NCBI GenBank assembly: GCA_964017045.1
Contig: OZ024804.1
Coordinates: 28,126,348-28,190,347 of the forward strand
Reading direction: 5' to 3'
DNA length: 64,000 nt
Source: Omphiscola glabra
Lineage: Eukaryota; Mollusca; Gastropoda; Lymnaeidae
Shown: one piece after another, positions 12,909 through 24,100 of the stretch
Position numbering within the stretch: position 1 is the stretch's first letter
Layout: the number at the start of each line of letters is the position of its first letter
The notes under the pieces: model-generated
What the model was told of the DNA's origin: nothing
The model's database searches: none
What the model saw: only the letters and a program-made list of their open reading frames with translations
Position numbers and translations under genes: made by a program

Positions 12909-13724
12909 AAAAGAACAGACCAAACAAACAATAGTCTCGAAAAGTTCACTGCGGAAGACCAACGAACAGTAACTCTAGCTTCTAAAACACCCATGGAATC
13001 TTAGTGTTTAGTTTCCCCCTAGGATACTTAAATACTGCAGAGCAAGCGTTTTATTACAACTAGATTGGACCAATACTTGCTCAATATAGAAGACATAATT
13101 TCTCATTGACAGAAAGGCAGCGGCACGCAAAATGTGTGACAGAAGGTACCTTGCAAGTTGCGCCTTGGCATTTATTCAGGTACCACTTCGTCCTTCACGG
13201 ACGAATTATAAGCCAAAATCCCTTGAGATCAACGTCTTTGCAACGCTTGACTGATGCTGAGATAGTTTTCAGTCACAGCTTTGACTGCACGGATCGAATT
13301 GGTTCCTCTCCCTATACCTTAACCTTTGACATTTTCTACCCTCTAAACAAAACATTCCTTAATAATATCTGAGCGCGATGTTTGATAGTCCTCGCTGCCG
13401 CATGTCCAATCTCTCCCCCCCCCCCCTTTCCCGGGCCGTCTTAACAACATAGGAGGCCCTGGGGACAGCGATTCACTGGGGCCCTCCTAGCAACACAACA
13501 CATTGGCCGTAAAAGGGGGGCGTAGGGGAGGGGACACTCGTTTCATGCTCAAACGGTTTGCGGGGGGGGGGGGGGGGGCAAACAGTTCCTGCTCCCCACT
13601 AACTCACCAAGAGGAATAAAAATGTAAAATAAAAATGAAAATTAAATGAATTTAAACTTTGATGAATTCAATTTATTTATACAAAAAACAAAATCATTCG
13701 AAATCAAGAATCTATATATATATA
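12909..13724. other. Intergenic sequence with transposon-end fragment
   Basis: No gene is recognised. Around 13425-13600 the sequence is rich in GGCCC/GGGCC and poly-G. It resembles the degenerate ends of the GGGCCC-rich CAGTGGCG-type elements also seen near 17100-17170. Short open frames at 13106-13372 carry no domain I know. Confidence 0.4.
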
Positions 13725-15075
13725 AATGAATGTATGTCTGTATGTCTGTATGTTTGTATGTCTCATATGCGCTCCCACATCATTTATGCGATTGCGCCAA
13801 AACTTTAATTAGTTGTTGGCCACCTAACCGGGCATTTAACTGTGTCATTTTAACACTTATAAAATGTTCCGTTTTTGGCCGTTGGCCCTTAATTTGTTTT
13901 TTTTTCTTATAGGAGCTTTGTAAAAAATGTTTCCGTCTGCGCTCCTACACCATTGATCCGAATGCGCTAAATCTTTGGTGAGATGTTGCGAGCACGCCCA
14001 CAAAGGTTTGAGAAGATTTATAACTGTTTTAATATATTCCGTTTTGAGCCAGGGGCCGCATGTTCGTTTTTTATTATATGAGCTATATAAATATAATTTC
14101 AAACCGTATGCGCTACTAAACCATTCATGCGATTGCGACAAAACTTTGTTGAGTGGTTATCCATAAGCTCGCACATTTTAATGAGTCATTACAACACTTT
14201 AAAAATATTCCATTTTCGGCCGTTGGCACCTAAATATTTTTTTGTCTTATATGAGCTTTGTAAAAAGTAATTTCGGTATGCGCTCCTATGCCATTCATCT
14301 GAATGCGATAAAACTTTAGTAAGATGTTTTTCCCACGCCCGCAAAGCTTTTTGAATTATTACAACCGTTGAAAAATTTTCCTTTTTGAGCCAGGGTCCCT
14401 ATGTTCTATTTTTCCTATATGAGCTATACAAATAAAATTTCAAACTGATCTAATGCATGGATGGATAGATTTTTAATCAAATAAAAATAGAGACAATTGT
14501 AAACAATAATATCCGTATTCGCTATTACACGATTCATCTGAATGCGATACGACTTTAGTAAGATGTTTCTTTTTTTAAAAATTTTGTGACATAATAAGTA
14601 GGTTTCTGAAGTAATACAACAATTCTACAATATTCCGTTTGTGGCTGGGGGCCTTAATTCGTTTTCCACCATTTATTATTATATATATAATTATCGTATG
14701 TATTCCTATACCATTCATCCGATTGCGATAAAACTTTGGCGAATTGATATGCGTGAATTGATGTGTGCAGGCCCGCATTAGGTTTCTAAATAAGTACAAC
14801 CATTTTACAATATTCCGCTTTGGGCCGGGGGCCTTAAATTCGTTTTTTTTCTTATATGAGCTATTTAAATATAATGTCAAACAGCTATTGCATAGGTGAG
14901 TGAAAATAAATTAAATATTAACTTTGGCATTTCATTTTTGTATATGTGACTTAATAAATAGGTTTCTGAATTAGTACAAATATTTCACAATATTCCTTTT
15001 GGGGCCGGGGCCCTAAATTTGTTTATATGTAATAAATGAGCCATATAAATATAATTTCAAACAAAGCTATTGCAT
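13725..15075. repeat. Diverged tandem repeats of about 170-180 bp
   Basis: At least six copies share a block like TGCGCTCCTACACCATTCAT, then CCGAATGCG.TAAAACTTT, then an ATATTCCGTTTTGAGCC.GGGGCC block and a TTATATGAGCTAT block. Starts fall near 13760, 13940, 14108, 14279, 14520 and 14705. They differ by many substitutions, so the array is old. There is no reading frame of note. The spacing is satellite-like, but a transposon origin cannot be excluded. Confidence 0.75.
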
Positions 15076-15377
15076 TGGGGGGGGGGGGGATCAATCGCTA
15101 GAAGTTTGGGGACTAATTAATTCGAATACGCAATAGACGGTAAAAGAAATTTGTATATTAAAAGTACTTACAAAAAACATTATTCAAACACAAACACTTT
15201 ATTTCGATGAGTGGCATTGCAACGCATGCCGGGTACTCGCTAGTAGTTTATAAAAATTATCAGAAATAAACTATAAATAATCACAGAGGTTGATAAACTA
15301 TCATTATTGACAGATAAATAGAGTACATTGTTTAATATAAATCAACATAATCGTTTGCGTAATGCTTTTGCCCATAA

Positions 15378-15745
15378 TTATTTTATTATTGGTTTATAGT
15401 CAATGGTCTTAAGGATGTCATTGTCCATGCACATAAGGGGAAGCCAGTTCAAACGTTTTTGTCCCATTGTACTGCGAAGCTGATTCTTTATGAGCTTCAA
15501 TCTAGAAAATGAACGCTCCCTTGAACAGTTGGTTGAATTATTTCTTCATACGAAGCAGCGATAGTGTCACAATTTACACCAAGAACCAGTTTGATTTTGA
15601 GATGGTTGCACTCATGTAATAGGTCATCCTTATTAAGGTCTTTGTGAGACATATTCGCTAGATCTTCACCATTTTTATTTAGCTCATCGGAATCAATTGT
15701 TTTTAATTTCGTAAAGAAGGAAAAGAGATTTCCAATCCAAGAACA
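15378..15745 (-). pseudogene. hAT transposase C-terminal (dimerisation) remnant
   Basis: On the minus strand the sequence encodes a helical segment (about 15745-15540) and then a motif of the RSFSRLKLIKNQLRSTMGQ type. It closes with RLNWLPLMC-like residues and a stop at 15378-15380. The second motif is the conserved C-terminal dimerisation region of hAT transposases, including ZMYM1-like proteins. The two parts are in different frames, joined around 15515-15540, so the fragment is frameshifted. No DDE core or zinc finger is present. The 5' side is cut off by the minisatellite starting at 15745. Confidence 0.75.
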
Positions 15746-16143
15746 TGCGTGTGTACGTTGTGTCAGGTCAGAGGTCAGGGAGTGTGTACGTTTTGTCAGG
15801 TCAGACGTCAGGGAGTGTGTACGTTGTCAGGTCAGAGGTCAGGGCGTGTGTACGTTGTGTCAGGTCAGAGGTCAGGGCGTGTGTACGTTGTGTCAGGTCA
15901 GAGTTCAGGGCGTGTGTACGTTTTGTCAGGTCAGAGGTCAGGGAGTGTGTACGTTGTGTCAGGTCAGAGGTCAGGGCGTGTGTACGTTGTGTCAGGTCAG
16001 AGTTCAGGGCGTGTGTACGTTGTGTCAGGTCAGAGTTCAGGGCGTGTGTACGTTGTGTCAGGTCAGAGTTCAGGGAGTGTGTACGTTGTGTCAGGTCAGA
16101 GTTGAGGGAGTGTGTACGTTGTGTCAGGTCAGAGTTCAGGGAG
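15745..16143. repeat. 33-bp minisatellite, about 12 units
   Basis: The unit is GTGTACGTTGTGTCAGGTCA followed by GAGGTCAGGGCGT. The period is a multiple of three, which produces long overlapping open frames on both strands. No splice or start signal supports them. The array begins directly at the broken edge of the hAT remnant. Confidence 0.92.
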
Positions 16144-16198
16144 TCCAAACAAAGGAGAAAAGTTTCGATCTTGAACTTGTCATTTTTATCATATCTAG

Positions 16199-16443
16199 AT
16201 AGATCTGTCACTTTTTCTGGTCCGTCACATCTACTTAGACATAGATCTGTCACTTCTTCTGGTCCATCATATCTACTTAGACATAGATCTGTCACTTCTT
16301 CTGGTCCGTCACATCTACTTAGACATAGATCTGTCACTTCTTCTGGTCCATCATATCTACTTAGACACAGATCTGTCACTTCTTCTGGTCCATCATATCT
16401 ACTTAGACACAGATATGTCACTTCTTCTGGTCCATCATATCTA
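16199..16443. repeat. 42-bp minisatellite, 6 units
   Basis: Six units of about 42 bp contain TAGATCTGTCACTTCTTCTG and GGTCCATCATATCTACTTAG. CCATCATAT and CCGTCACAT variants alternate. It is non-coding; the open frames are periodic artefacts. Confidence 0.92.
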
Positions 16444-16853
16444 ATATCTTCTGACTGTACGACCTTACTTGTTTTGTTGTGAAATGTTTCTTATGGTGTA
16501 ATTGATAAAATCGATCTCTGTGTTTGGGCGATGTAAGTTGAACATGACTGAGATTTTATCAGTGACAACAAATTATAATTAAACCTAAATACCTATATAT
16601 TTCTGCCTTCAGCTCAGACCTACGATGATTGTTGAGTTCTATGTATCATCTAAATCTGTTTTACAGACACAGAAAACAATATATTTTGCAGTTTAGAAAA
16701 TATACAGTTATTTGTTATTTTATCCATAAATTAACTTTTAAAAAGAATTATTCATTGGTAACCTACAAATTCCTTTATATAATGTTAATAAACTTCAGTC
16801 GAACATTAACTGGTGCTAGAGTAGACTTTTCCCCCACGAATTTCACTACTGAG
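16444..16853. other. Intergenic, nothing recognised
   Basis: AT-rich sequence without a recognisable exon. A pyrimidine-rich tract ending in CAG at about 16612 could be a splice acceptor for an upstream exon of the EGF gene, but no EGF-like or signal-peptide coding follows. Confidence 0.35.
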
Positions 16854-17168
16854 CAGTGGCGTAGCTAGGGTTATTACCGCCTGTAGCCAACATCTTTGTC
16901 TAACATGATTGTAAAAATAAATTATTACCTTTTTTTTTTTCGATTCGTATCTGGAAAAGTAAAATTAGTTGATGAGAGTGATATCGTTCGTTAAAATAGG
17001 AAAATTGGGAATTTAAATCCAATTGAATTATCAAAACTTTCAATATTTATTAACACAGTGTAAAGCATGATGCCTCTATAAGAGTAACTTTCCTAGAAAG
17101 GTGGGGCCCCCTACAAACGCAGGGCCCTGGGCCAGTGGCCACTGGGCCCATGCCTTAAGTCGCCACTG
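16854..17168. mobile_element. hAT-type MITE (CAGTGGCG ends)
   Basis: The left end is CAGTGGCGTAGCTAGGG and the right end reads, on the opposite strand, CAGTGGCGACTTAAGGC. The right portion is rich in GGGCCC. There is no reading frame. The 8-bp flanks do not match, so the insertion is old or its ends are slightly shifted. Confidence 0.6.
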
Positions 17169-17407
17169 CCCCACCCCGGGTTTTACAAATTACATGCGTT
17201 TTAATATGCACAGAAATATCTTGTTTTAGCTCACTCTAAACGGGGCCGTGCTAAAAGGGGGGGGGGGGGCGGTAGACCACAGATGTACAAATCCAGTGGC
17301 GCCATACAGCTTCATATTTCCTGCAAAATATAAAGAAATATATACATTTTTTTAAAGTGGGGCGGGGTGCGGGGTGGGGGGGTTGCAAAAATTCAAACTT
17401 TGTTCCA

Positions 17408-17606
17408 GGCCCGTTCGATTTGTCCCAGGCCTTTCTCTATTTGTCCCAAGCCTGTCTCTATTTGTCCTAGGTCTGTCTCGATTTGTCCCAGGCCTGTCTC
17501 TATTTGTCCCAGTCCTGTCTCTATTTGTCCCAGGCCTGTCTCTATTTGTCCCAGGCCTGTCTCTATTTGTCCCAGGCCTGTCTCGATTTGTCCAAGGCCT
17601 GTCTCT
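17408..17606. repeat. 21-bp minisatellite, about 10 units
   Basis: The unit is CTGTCTCTATTTGTCCCAGG plus C. With a period of seven codons it is open in several frames on both strands. None is supported as a protein. Confidence 0.92.
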
Positions 17607-18041
17607 AAAATCTAAAAGAAATCCAAAAAAGAACAATAAAAATTTATATTTTTCAAGGAGAGGTGTATGTTTATCTCTAAATCTCTGTAGGTCGAAAAAC
17701 AAGAGAAGTTACTCTGACTTGTTCACATCCACAGACGTGAAGACAAAAATAAAAACATAAGTACGGACAAATAAATCATGTGGCCCGATTTTATGTGTAC
17801 ATAGATACCACGTGATAGTTCAACTAGAATCAACAAATGGCTTGTCCAATTAAAATAGATGTAAGAGCTTGTTTAACAGAATTTTTTTTTTACCTGCGAT
17901 TCCGTCCAATTAAAAGCTAAATGAGTGTACTAGAACCAATAAAATATCAGTGCTGTTTTTGTCATGTATTTGCTATAATATTAAATTAAGTATTTAAAAA
18001 AAAAAACAATAAAAAAGAACAGTGTTCTTGTTTTACTCTAG

Positions 18042-18155
18042 GTGTGGATTCTTGCAATGCCCACCCTTGCTCTCTTGGCTCCACATGTGTGGATTTGGTG
18101 GATGGATTCGCTTGCCTGTGTCCTATACACAGGACTGGAAGGTTATGTGAGACAG
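18042..18155 (+). CDS. Single-EGF exon (first visible exon)
   Basis: A symmetric phase 1-1 exon encodes one complete EGF module (starting V-D-S-C-N, ending R-L-C-E-T). It is preceded by a pyrimidine-rich acceptor ending TCTAG and followed by the strong donor GACAG|GTGAGT. One EGF module per symmetric exon is the usual unit of exon shuffling. The contrast with the next exon, which holds about 18 modules without introns, is notable. Confidence 0.8.
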
Positions 18156-21100
18156 GTGAGTAGGGGAGGACTATGTCCTGCACACAGGAATGGAAGGTTG
18201 TGTGAGACAGGTGAGTAGGGGAGGACTATGTCCTGCACACAGGAATGGAAGGTTGTGTGAGACAGGTGAGTAGGGGAGGACTATGTCCTGCATACAGGAA
18301 TGGAAGGTTGTGTGAGACAGGTGAGTAGGGTAGGACTATGTCCTGCACACGGAACTTGGAGGTTATGTGGGACAGGTGAGTCATAGAAGATTATGTCCTA
18401 GATCAGTGGTTCTCAACCTACCAAATGCTTCGACCCTTTAATAAAGTTCCTCATGTTGCTGTGACCCCTAAACATAAAATTATTTTCGTTGCTACTTCTG
18501 AAATATGTAGATTGGAAAGTTATGTGAGACTGATAAGGCATGAGGACTAACACACAGTACTAAGAGGTTAAAGGAGACAAGTCAGTAAATAGAAGATTAT
18601 GGGACGGCTAAAAATTAGATTACACGCTTCACTCTCTCCCCCATCCCCACTGTTCTGACCCGCGAACATTTTTTTAAATTCAAAAATCTGGTCCCGACCC
18701 AAAAAAAGAGTTGGGCTGAAAAGTTGTAGTCACTTTAGAGTACATGATCTTTGAAGGACCACTTAATAGACAACTTATCAAAAAATATTTTCAAATGTCA
18801 TGATAACCTTTGTTTTTCATAAATTGTATAAAGTCATGATACACTTTTCTTGTATCATTTAGTTGTAGCAATAGTTATCATCATAGTCATAGTCATAGTC
18901 ATCATCATTGTCATAGTCGTTGTCATAGTCATAGTCGTCGTCATTGTCATAGTCGTTGTCATAGTCATTATCATTGTCATAGTCGTTGTCATAGTCATAG
19001 TCGTTGTCATAGTCATTGTCATTATCATTGTCATAGTCGTTGTCATTGTCATAGTCGTTGTCATAGTCATTGTCGTCGTCATTGTCGTTGTCATAGTCAT
19101 TATCATTGTCATAGTCGTTGTCATAGTCATAGTCGTTGTCATAGTCATTGTCATTATCATTGTCATAGTCGTTGTCATTGTCATAGTCGTTGTCATAGTC
19201 ATTGTCGTCGTCATTGTCATAGTTGTTGTCATAGTCATTATCATTGTCATAGTCGTTGTCATAGTCATAGTCGTTGTCATAGTCATAGTCATCATCATTG
19301 TCATAGTCATTGTCATTGTCATAGTCGTTGTCATAGTCATTGTCATTGTCGTTGTCATAGTCATAGTCATCATCATTGTCATAGTCATTGTCATTGTCAT
19401 AGTCATTATCATTGTCATAGTCGTTGTCATAGTCATTGTCATTATCATTGTCATAGTCGTTGTCATAGTCATTGTCATAGTCATAGTCATTGTCATTGTC
19501 ATAGTCATTATCATAGTCATAGTCATTGTCATAGTCATTGTCATAGTCATTATCATAGTCATAGTCATTGTCATTGTCATAGTCGTTGTCATAGTCATAG
19601 TCATTATCATTGTCATAGTCATTATCATTGTCATAGTCGTTGTCATAGTCATTGTCATAGTCATAGTCATTGTCATTGTCATTGTCATAGTCATTGTCAT
19701 AGTCATTGTCATAGTCATAGTCATTGTCATAGTCATTATCATTGTCATAGTCGTTGTCATAGTCATTGTCATAGTCATAGTCATTGTCATAGTCATTGTC
19801 ATAGTCATTGTCATAGTCATTGTCATAGTCATAGTCATTGTCATAGTCATTATCATAGTCATAGTCATTGTCATAGTCATTGTCATAGTCATTGTCATAG
19901 TCATTGTCATTGTCATAGTCATTGTCATAGTCATAGTCATTGTCATAGTCATAGTCATAGTCATTGTCATAGTCATTGTCATAGTCATTGTCATAGTCAT
20001 AGTCATTGTCATAGTCATTGTCATAGTCATTGTCATAGTCATTGTCATAGTCATTGTCATAGTCATTGTCATAGTCATTGTCATAGTCATTGTCATAGTC
20101 ATAGTCATAGTCATTGTCATAGTCATTGTCATAGTCATTGTCATAGTCATAGTCATTGTCATTGTCATTGTCATAGTCATTGTCATAGTCATTATCATAG
20201 TCATAGTCATTGTCATAGTCATTATCATAGTCATTGTCATAGTCATTGTCATAGTCATTGTCATAGTCATAGTCATTGTCATAGTCATAGTCATTGTCAT
20301 AGTCATTATCATAGTCATAGTCATTGTCATAGTCATTATCATAGTCATAGTCATTGTCATAGTCATTGTCATAGTCATTGTCATAGTCATTGTCATAGTC
20401 ATTGTCATAGTCATTGTCATAGTCATAGTCATTGTCATAGTCATTGTCATAGTCATAGTCATTGTCATAGTCATTGTCATAGTCATTGTCATAGTCATTG
20501 TCATAGTCATTGTCATAGTCATTGTCATTGTCATTGTCATAGTCATTGTCATAGTCATAGTCATTGTCATAGTCATTGTCATAGTCATAGTCATTGTCAT
20601 AGTCATTGTCATAGTCATTGTCATAGTCATTGTCATAGTCATTGTCATAGTCATTGTCATAGTCATAGTCATTGTCATAGTCATTGTCATAGTCATTGTC
20701 ATAGTCATAGTCATTGTCATAGTCATAGTCATAGTCATTATCATAGTCATAGTCATTATCATTGTCATAGTCATAGTCATAGTCGTAGTAAGTCATAGTC
20801 ATTGTCATAGTCATTGTCATAGTCATTGTCATAGTCATTGTCATAGTCATTGTCATAGTCATAGTCATTGTCATAGTCATTGTCATAGTCATTGTCATAG
20901 TCATAGTCATTGTCATAGTCATAGTCATAGTCATTGTCATAGTCATAGTCATTATCATTGTCATAGTCATAGTCGTAGTAAGTCATAGTCATATTCATTG
21001 TCATAGTCATGTTAACAGTTTTTGTCATATGCATAGTCATCGTTATATGTCACCATCATTGTCATATTCATTGTCATAATCATAGTTATCATCAAAGTCA

Positions 21101-24100
21101 TTGTCATAGTACATTTGCATTGACTATTGCAGAAATCCAAGTCTGCCGTGCCCACGGTTGTTTCAACTCCGGCTTGTGCACTCAGCTGCACCTTAACTCC
21201 AGCTTTGAATGCGTGTGTCCTAAAGGCTTCGTCGGGAAGCGATGTGAGCAGGAGCTGTGTTCCCCTGGTGTTTGTCAAAATGGCGGAACGTGCAGGGTCA
21301 CCAGCAGAACTACCTTCGCGTGCGACTGCGTCGCCGGGTACAAGGGCAGTAACTGCGATGTCCTTGCCTCGTGTGACCCCAATCCGTGTCAGAATAACGG
21401 CCGATGTTTTCAAGACGGAAACGGAGAGTTCGTCTGCCAATGTGCAAGGGATTTCCGCGGGAAATATTGTCAGGATGTTGATTTATGTGCGTCTTCGCCA
21501 TGTGTAAATGGAGGTCAGTGTGTAGTCAGGGAGGGCAGCACACATTGTCAATGTCTTCCATCTTTTTCCGGAGATCGTTGCCAGTATCAGGACCCCTGCG
21601 CCTCTAACCCTTGCTTTAATTCAGGAACTTGCTCTTCCAATGGAAACATTTATACATGTGAATGTATGCCAGGATTTTTTGGAGCTACTTGCCAAGTTTT
21701 AGATCCGTGTGCCAGATTGCCGTGTCAACACGGCGGTACGTGCAAACGTTTAACAGAGGTCGGGTATGTGTGTGAATGCAGAGAAGGATTCGACGGAAAT
21801 CACTGTGAGAACCATGCATCGTGCGGACGTCGACCATGTCTAAACGGGGGGAAATGCTTCCCTGATGGGTCAGACTACTTCTGCAGATGCATGCCGGGGT
21901 TTTCCGGCATGAACTGTCAGAAGTCCAGCGCATGTTCTTCGAACCCTTGCCAAAATGGCGGCTCGTGTTATGAATCGGCGTCGACACACGTCTGCGTGTG
22001 TCCGGAAAAAATGACAGGTAGATTTTGTGAAAATCAACTCACACCCGGTCCGTGCAGTAGCAACCCCTGCTTGAACTCTGGTTCCTGTTTCCAGTCCGGT
22101 AGCAGCCATCTGTGTCTCTGTCCTCCAAGTTTTACCGGAAGTCAATGTGAGCACGTTCTCACGGCTTCGTGTGAAGGTCGCCGGTGTCGAAACGGGGGAT
22201 CCTGTTACTCATCCGGCAGCTCCAGCATTTGTGTGTGTCCTTCGGAATATTTGGGCGACATGTGTGAAATTAGGAACCCGTGTCACGATGGCCGATCTAT
22301 GTGCGGCTCTAACGGACTTTGCCAGCCTTGCGAGAAAGGGACAGCCTGCGGACCTAAGGGCAGAAACTTCATATGCTCTTGTTTTCCTGGGCACCTTGGC
22401 GATCGCTGTGAAATCCCGGATCCTTGTGTCACAGGGGCTGTAGTGTGTGGCGCGGAGGCGACGTGTGTTCCGATTCCAGAACTAAAGACGTTTACGTGTC
22501 AATGTGTCACTGGACTGACGTCACAGAACTGCAGCGCGTCCAATCCTTGTTCATCTAACCCCTGTAAGAACCACGGTGTCTGCTCGCCTCAGACTTTATC
22601 TTCCTTGGGGTACGCGTGCTCATGCAGAGAAGGATTCACTGGATCTCACTGCGAACATGTTCGCCCGTGCGCCCCTCAGCACTGCGCCAACAACGGAACG
22701 TGTTTCACGGAGGTTTCAGATCAGGACCACACAGTCAACGTTAGGTGCAGGTGCCCCATGGGATTCTCGGGGGACCGCTGTGAACAGCCCGAGACTTGCT
22801 CGTGTCTGAATAACGGACGATGCGCCGAGGTCAGAAATCCTCCTGGCACCGGAAGGAGCAGCTACGTCTGCCAATGTCAGTACGGGTACAGCGGGTCAAT
22901 GTGTGAAAGGGAGCAGAACTGTCTTGTGGCACCTTGCCTCAATAATGGCAGGTGTGAGGTCAACTCTTCAGGATGGCACGTCTGCTCTTGTTCGGGAAGT
23001 TTTCTGGGGAAGTTCTGCCAGACACAACTAACTTGCGATATCGTGCCGTGTTTAAACGGGGGTGTGTGTCTACTCAAGAACATGGTCCCGCGGTGTTTGT
23101 GCCTGCCAGGGTTCACGGGCATGCGCTGTGAGCAGCTTGATACCAATTCCGCCTGCGCCGTGATTTCCTGTCAAAATGGCGGTCGATGTGTGCCGGACAA
23201 GAACAGGGCGGGCGTTTGTGTGTGTTCCCGGGGCTGGACCGGAGACAGGTGTGAGCAGCATGCGGGGCACGTGATTGGAGCATGCCATCCAAAACTTTGT
23301 CTAAATGGAGGAACGTGCATTGAGCCTATTGGTGCGTCTTTAAATGTCTGTTTTGTTTTTTTATAGTAATAATTTTACTATTGAATTTGTTGACATTGAA
23401 CCAATCTGAAGAACTTAGTTCCCGTTAATAGCAGAGGTCAACTCATGCCACATACTTTACGCTGTTACCTTCTGAAACAATGAAGAAATCTGCAGTGTAA
23501 CGATGCCGCTTAATTATTCCTTCCATCCAGAGGCGTAGCGTAAGGGGGGGGGGCAGGGGGTTACAGATGTACCCGGGCGCCAGCTACTTAGCGGTGCCAA
23601 AATATACTTTGGTACTATTTTACTGATGAAAATAATGGGTTTGAAAGTTGAAAAAAGGAAAAGAGGGCGCTTTAAAATGAATCTTGTCCCCTGATGCCAA
23701 ACACTTTAACTACGCCTCTGCTTCCATCTATGCAAAAATATAGATTTTAAGTTTTGATGTCACTGATTCATTTCTCATTTCTAGGAAATGATGGCCCCAT
23801 GTGCCTCTGCGCCTTTGGTTACACTGGTTCCAACTGTGGACTCGCAATAGATCCGTGCTCCAGTCCTAGCACCTGCTTGAATGGTGGCACCTGCACAGTC
23901 CGGCCGTTGGCCACGCCCTCCTACGTTTGCCGTTGCCCCAGCCATTACAGTGGTTCCAGATGTCAGATTAAACCCCGCGACCCATGCACCCCTAACCCCT
24001 GTGCTAACAATGGCAGATGCTCTGTTGACAGCAGCCCCGGGGGTTATGTTTGCAGGTGAGTGGGTCTATTTTAAATCAAGGTCAAACAAGAACTGAGTTC

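Noticed and set aside
15745..16482. Plus-strand frame of 245 codons and its antisense partner
   Set aside because: It spans two unrelated minisatellites (33 and 42 bp) and has no domain; overlapping frames are equally open.
18850..20988. Open frames of 640-712 codons encoding Val-Ile, Met-Thr or Asp-Tyr/Asn strings on both strands
   Set aside because: They are produced by the hexanucleotide array, occur in several frames at once, and lie inside an intron.
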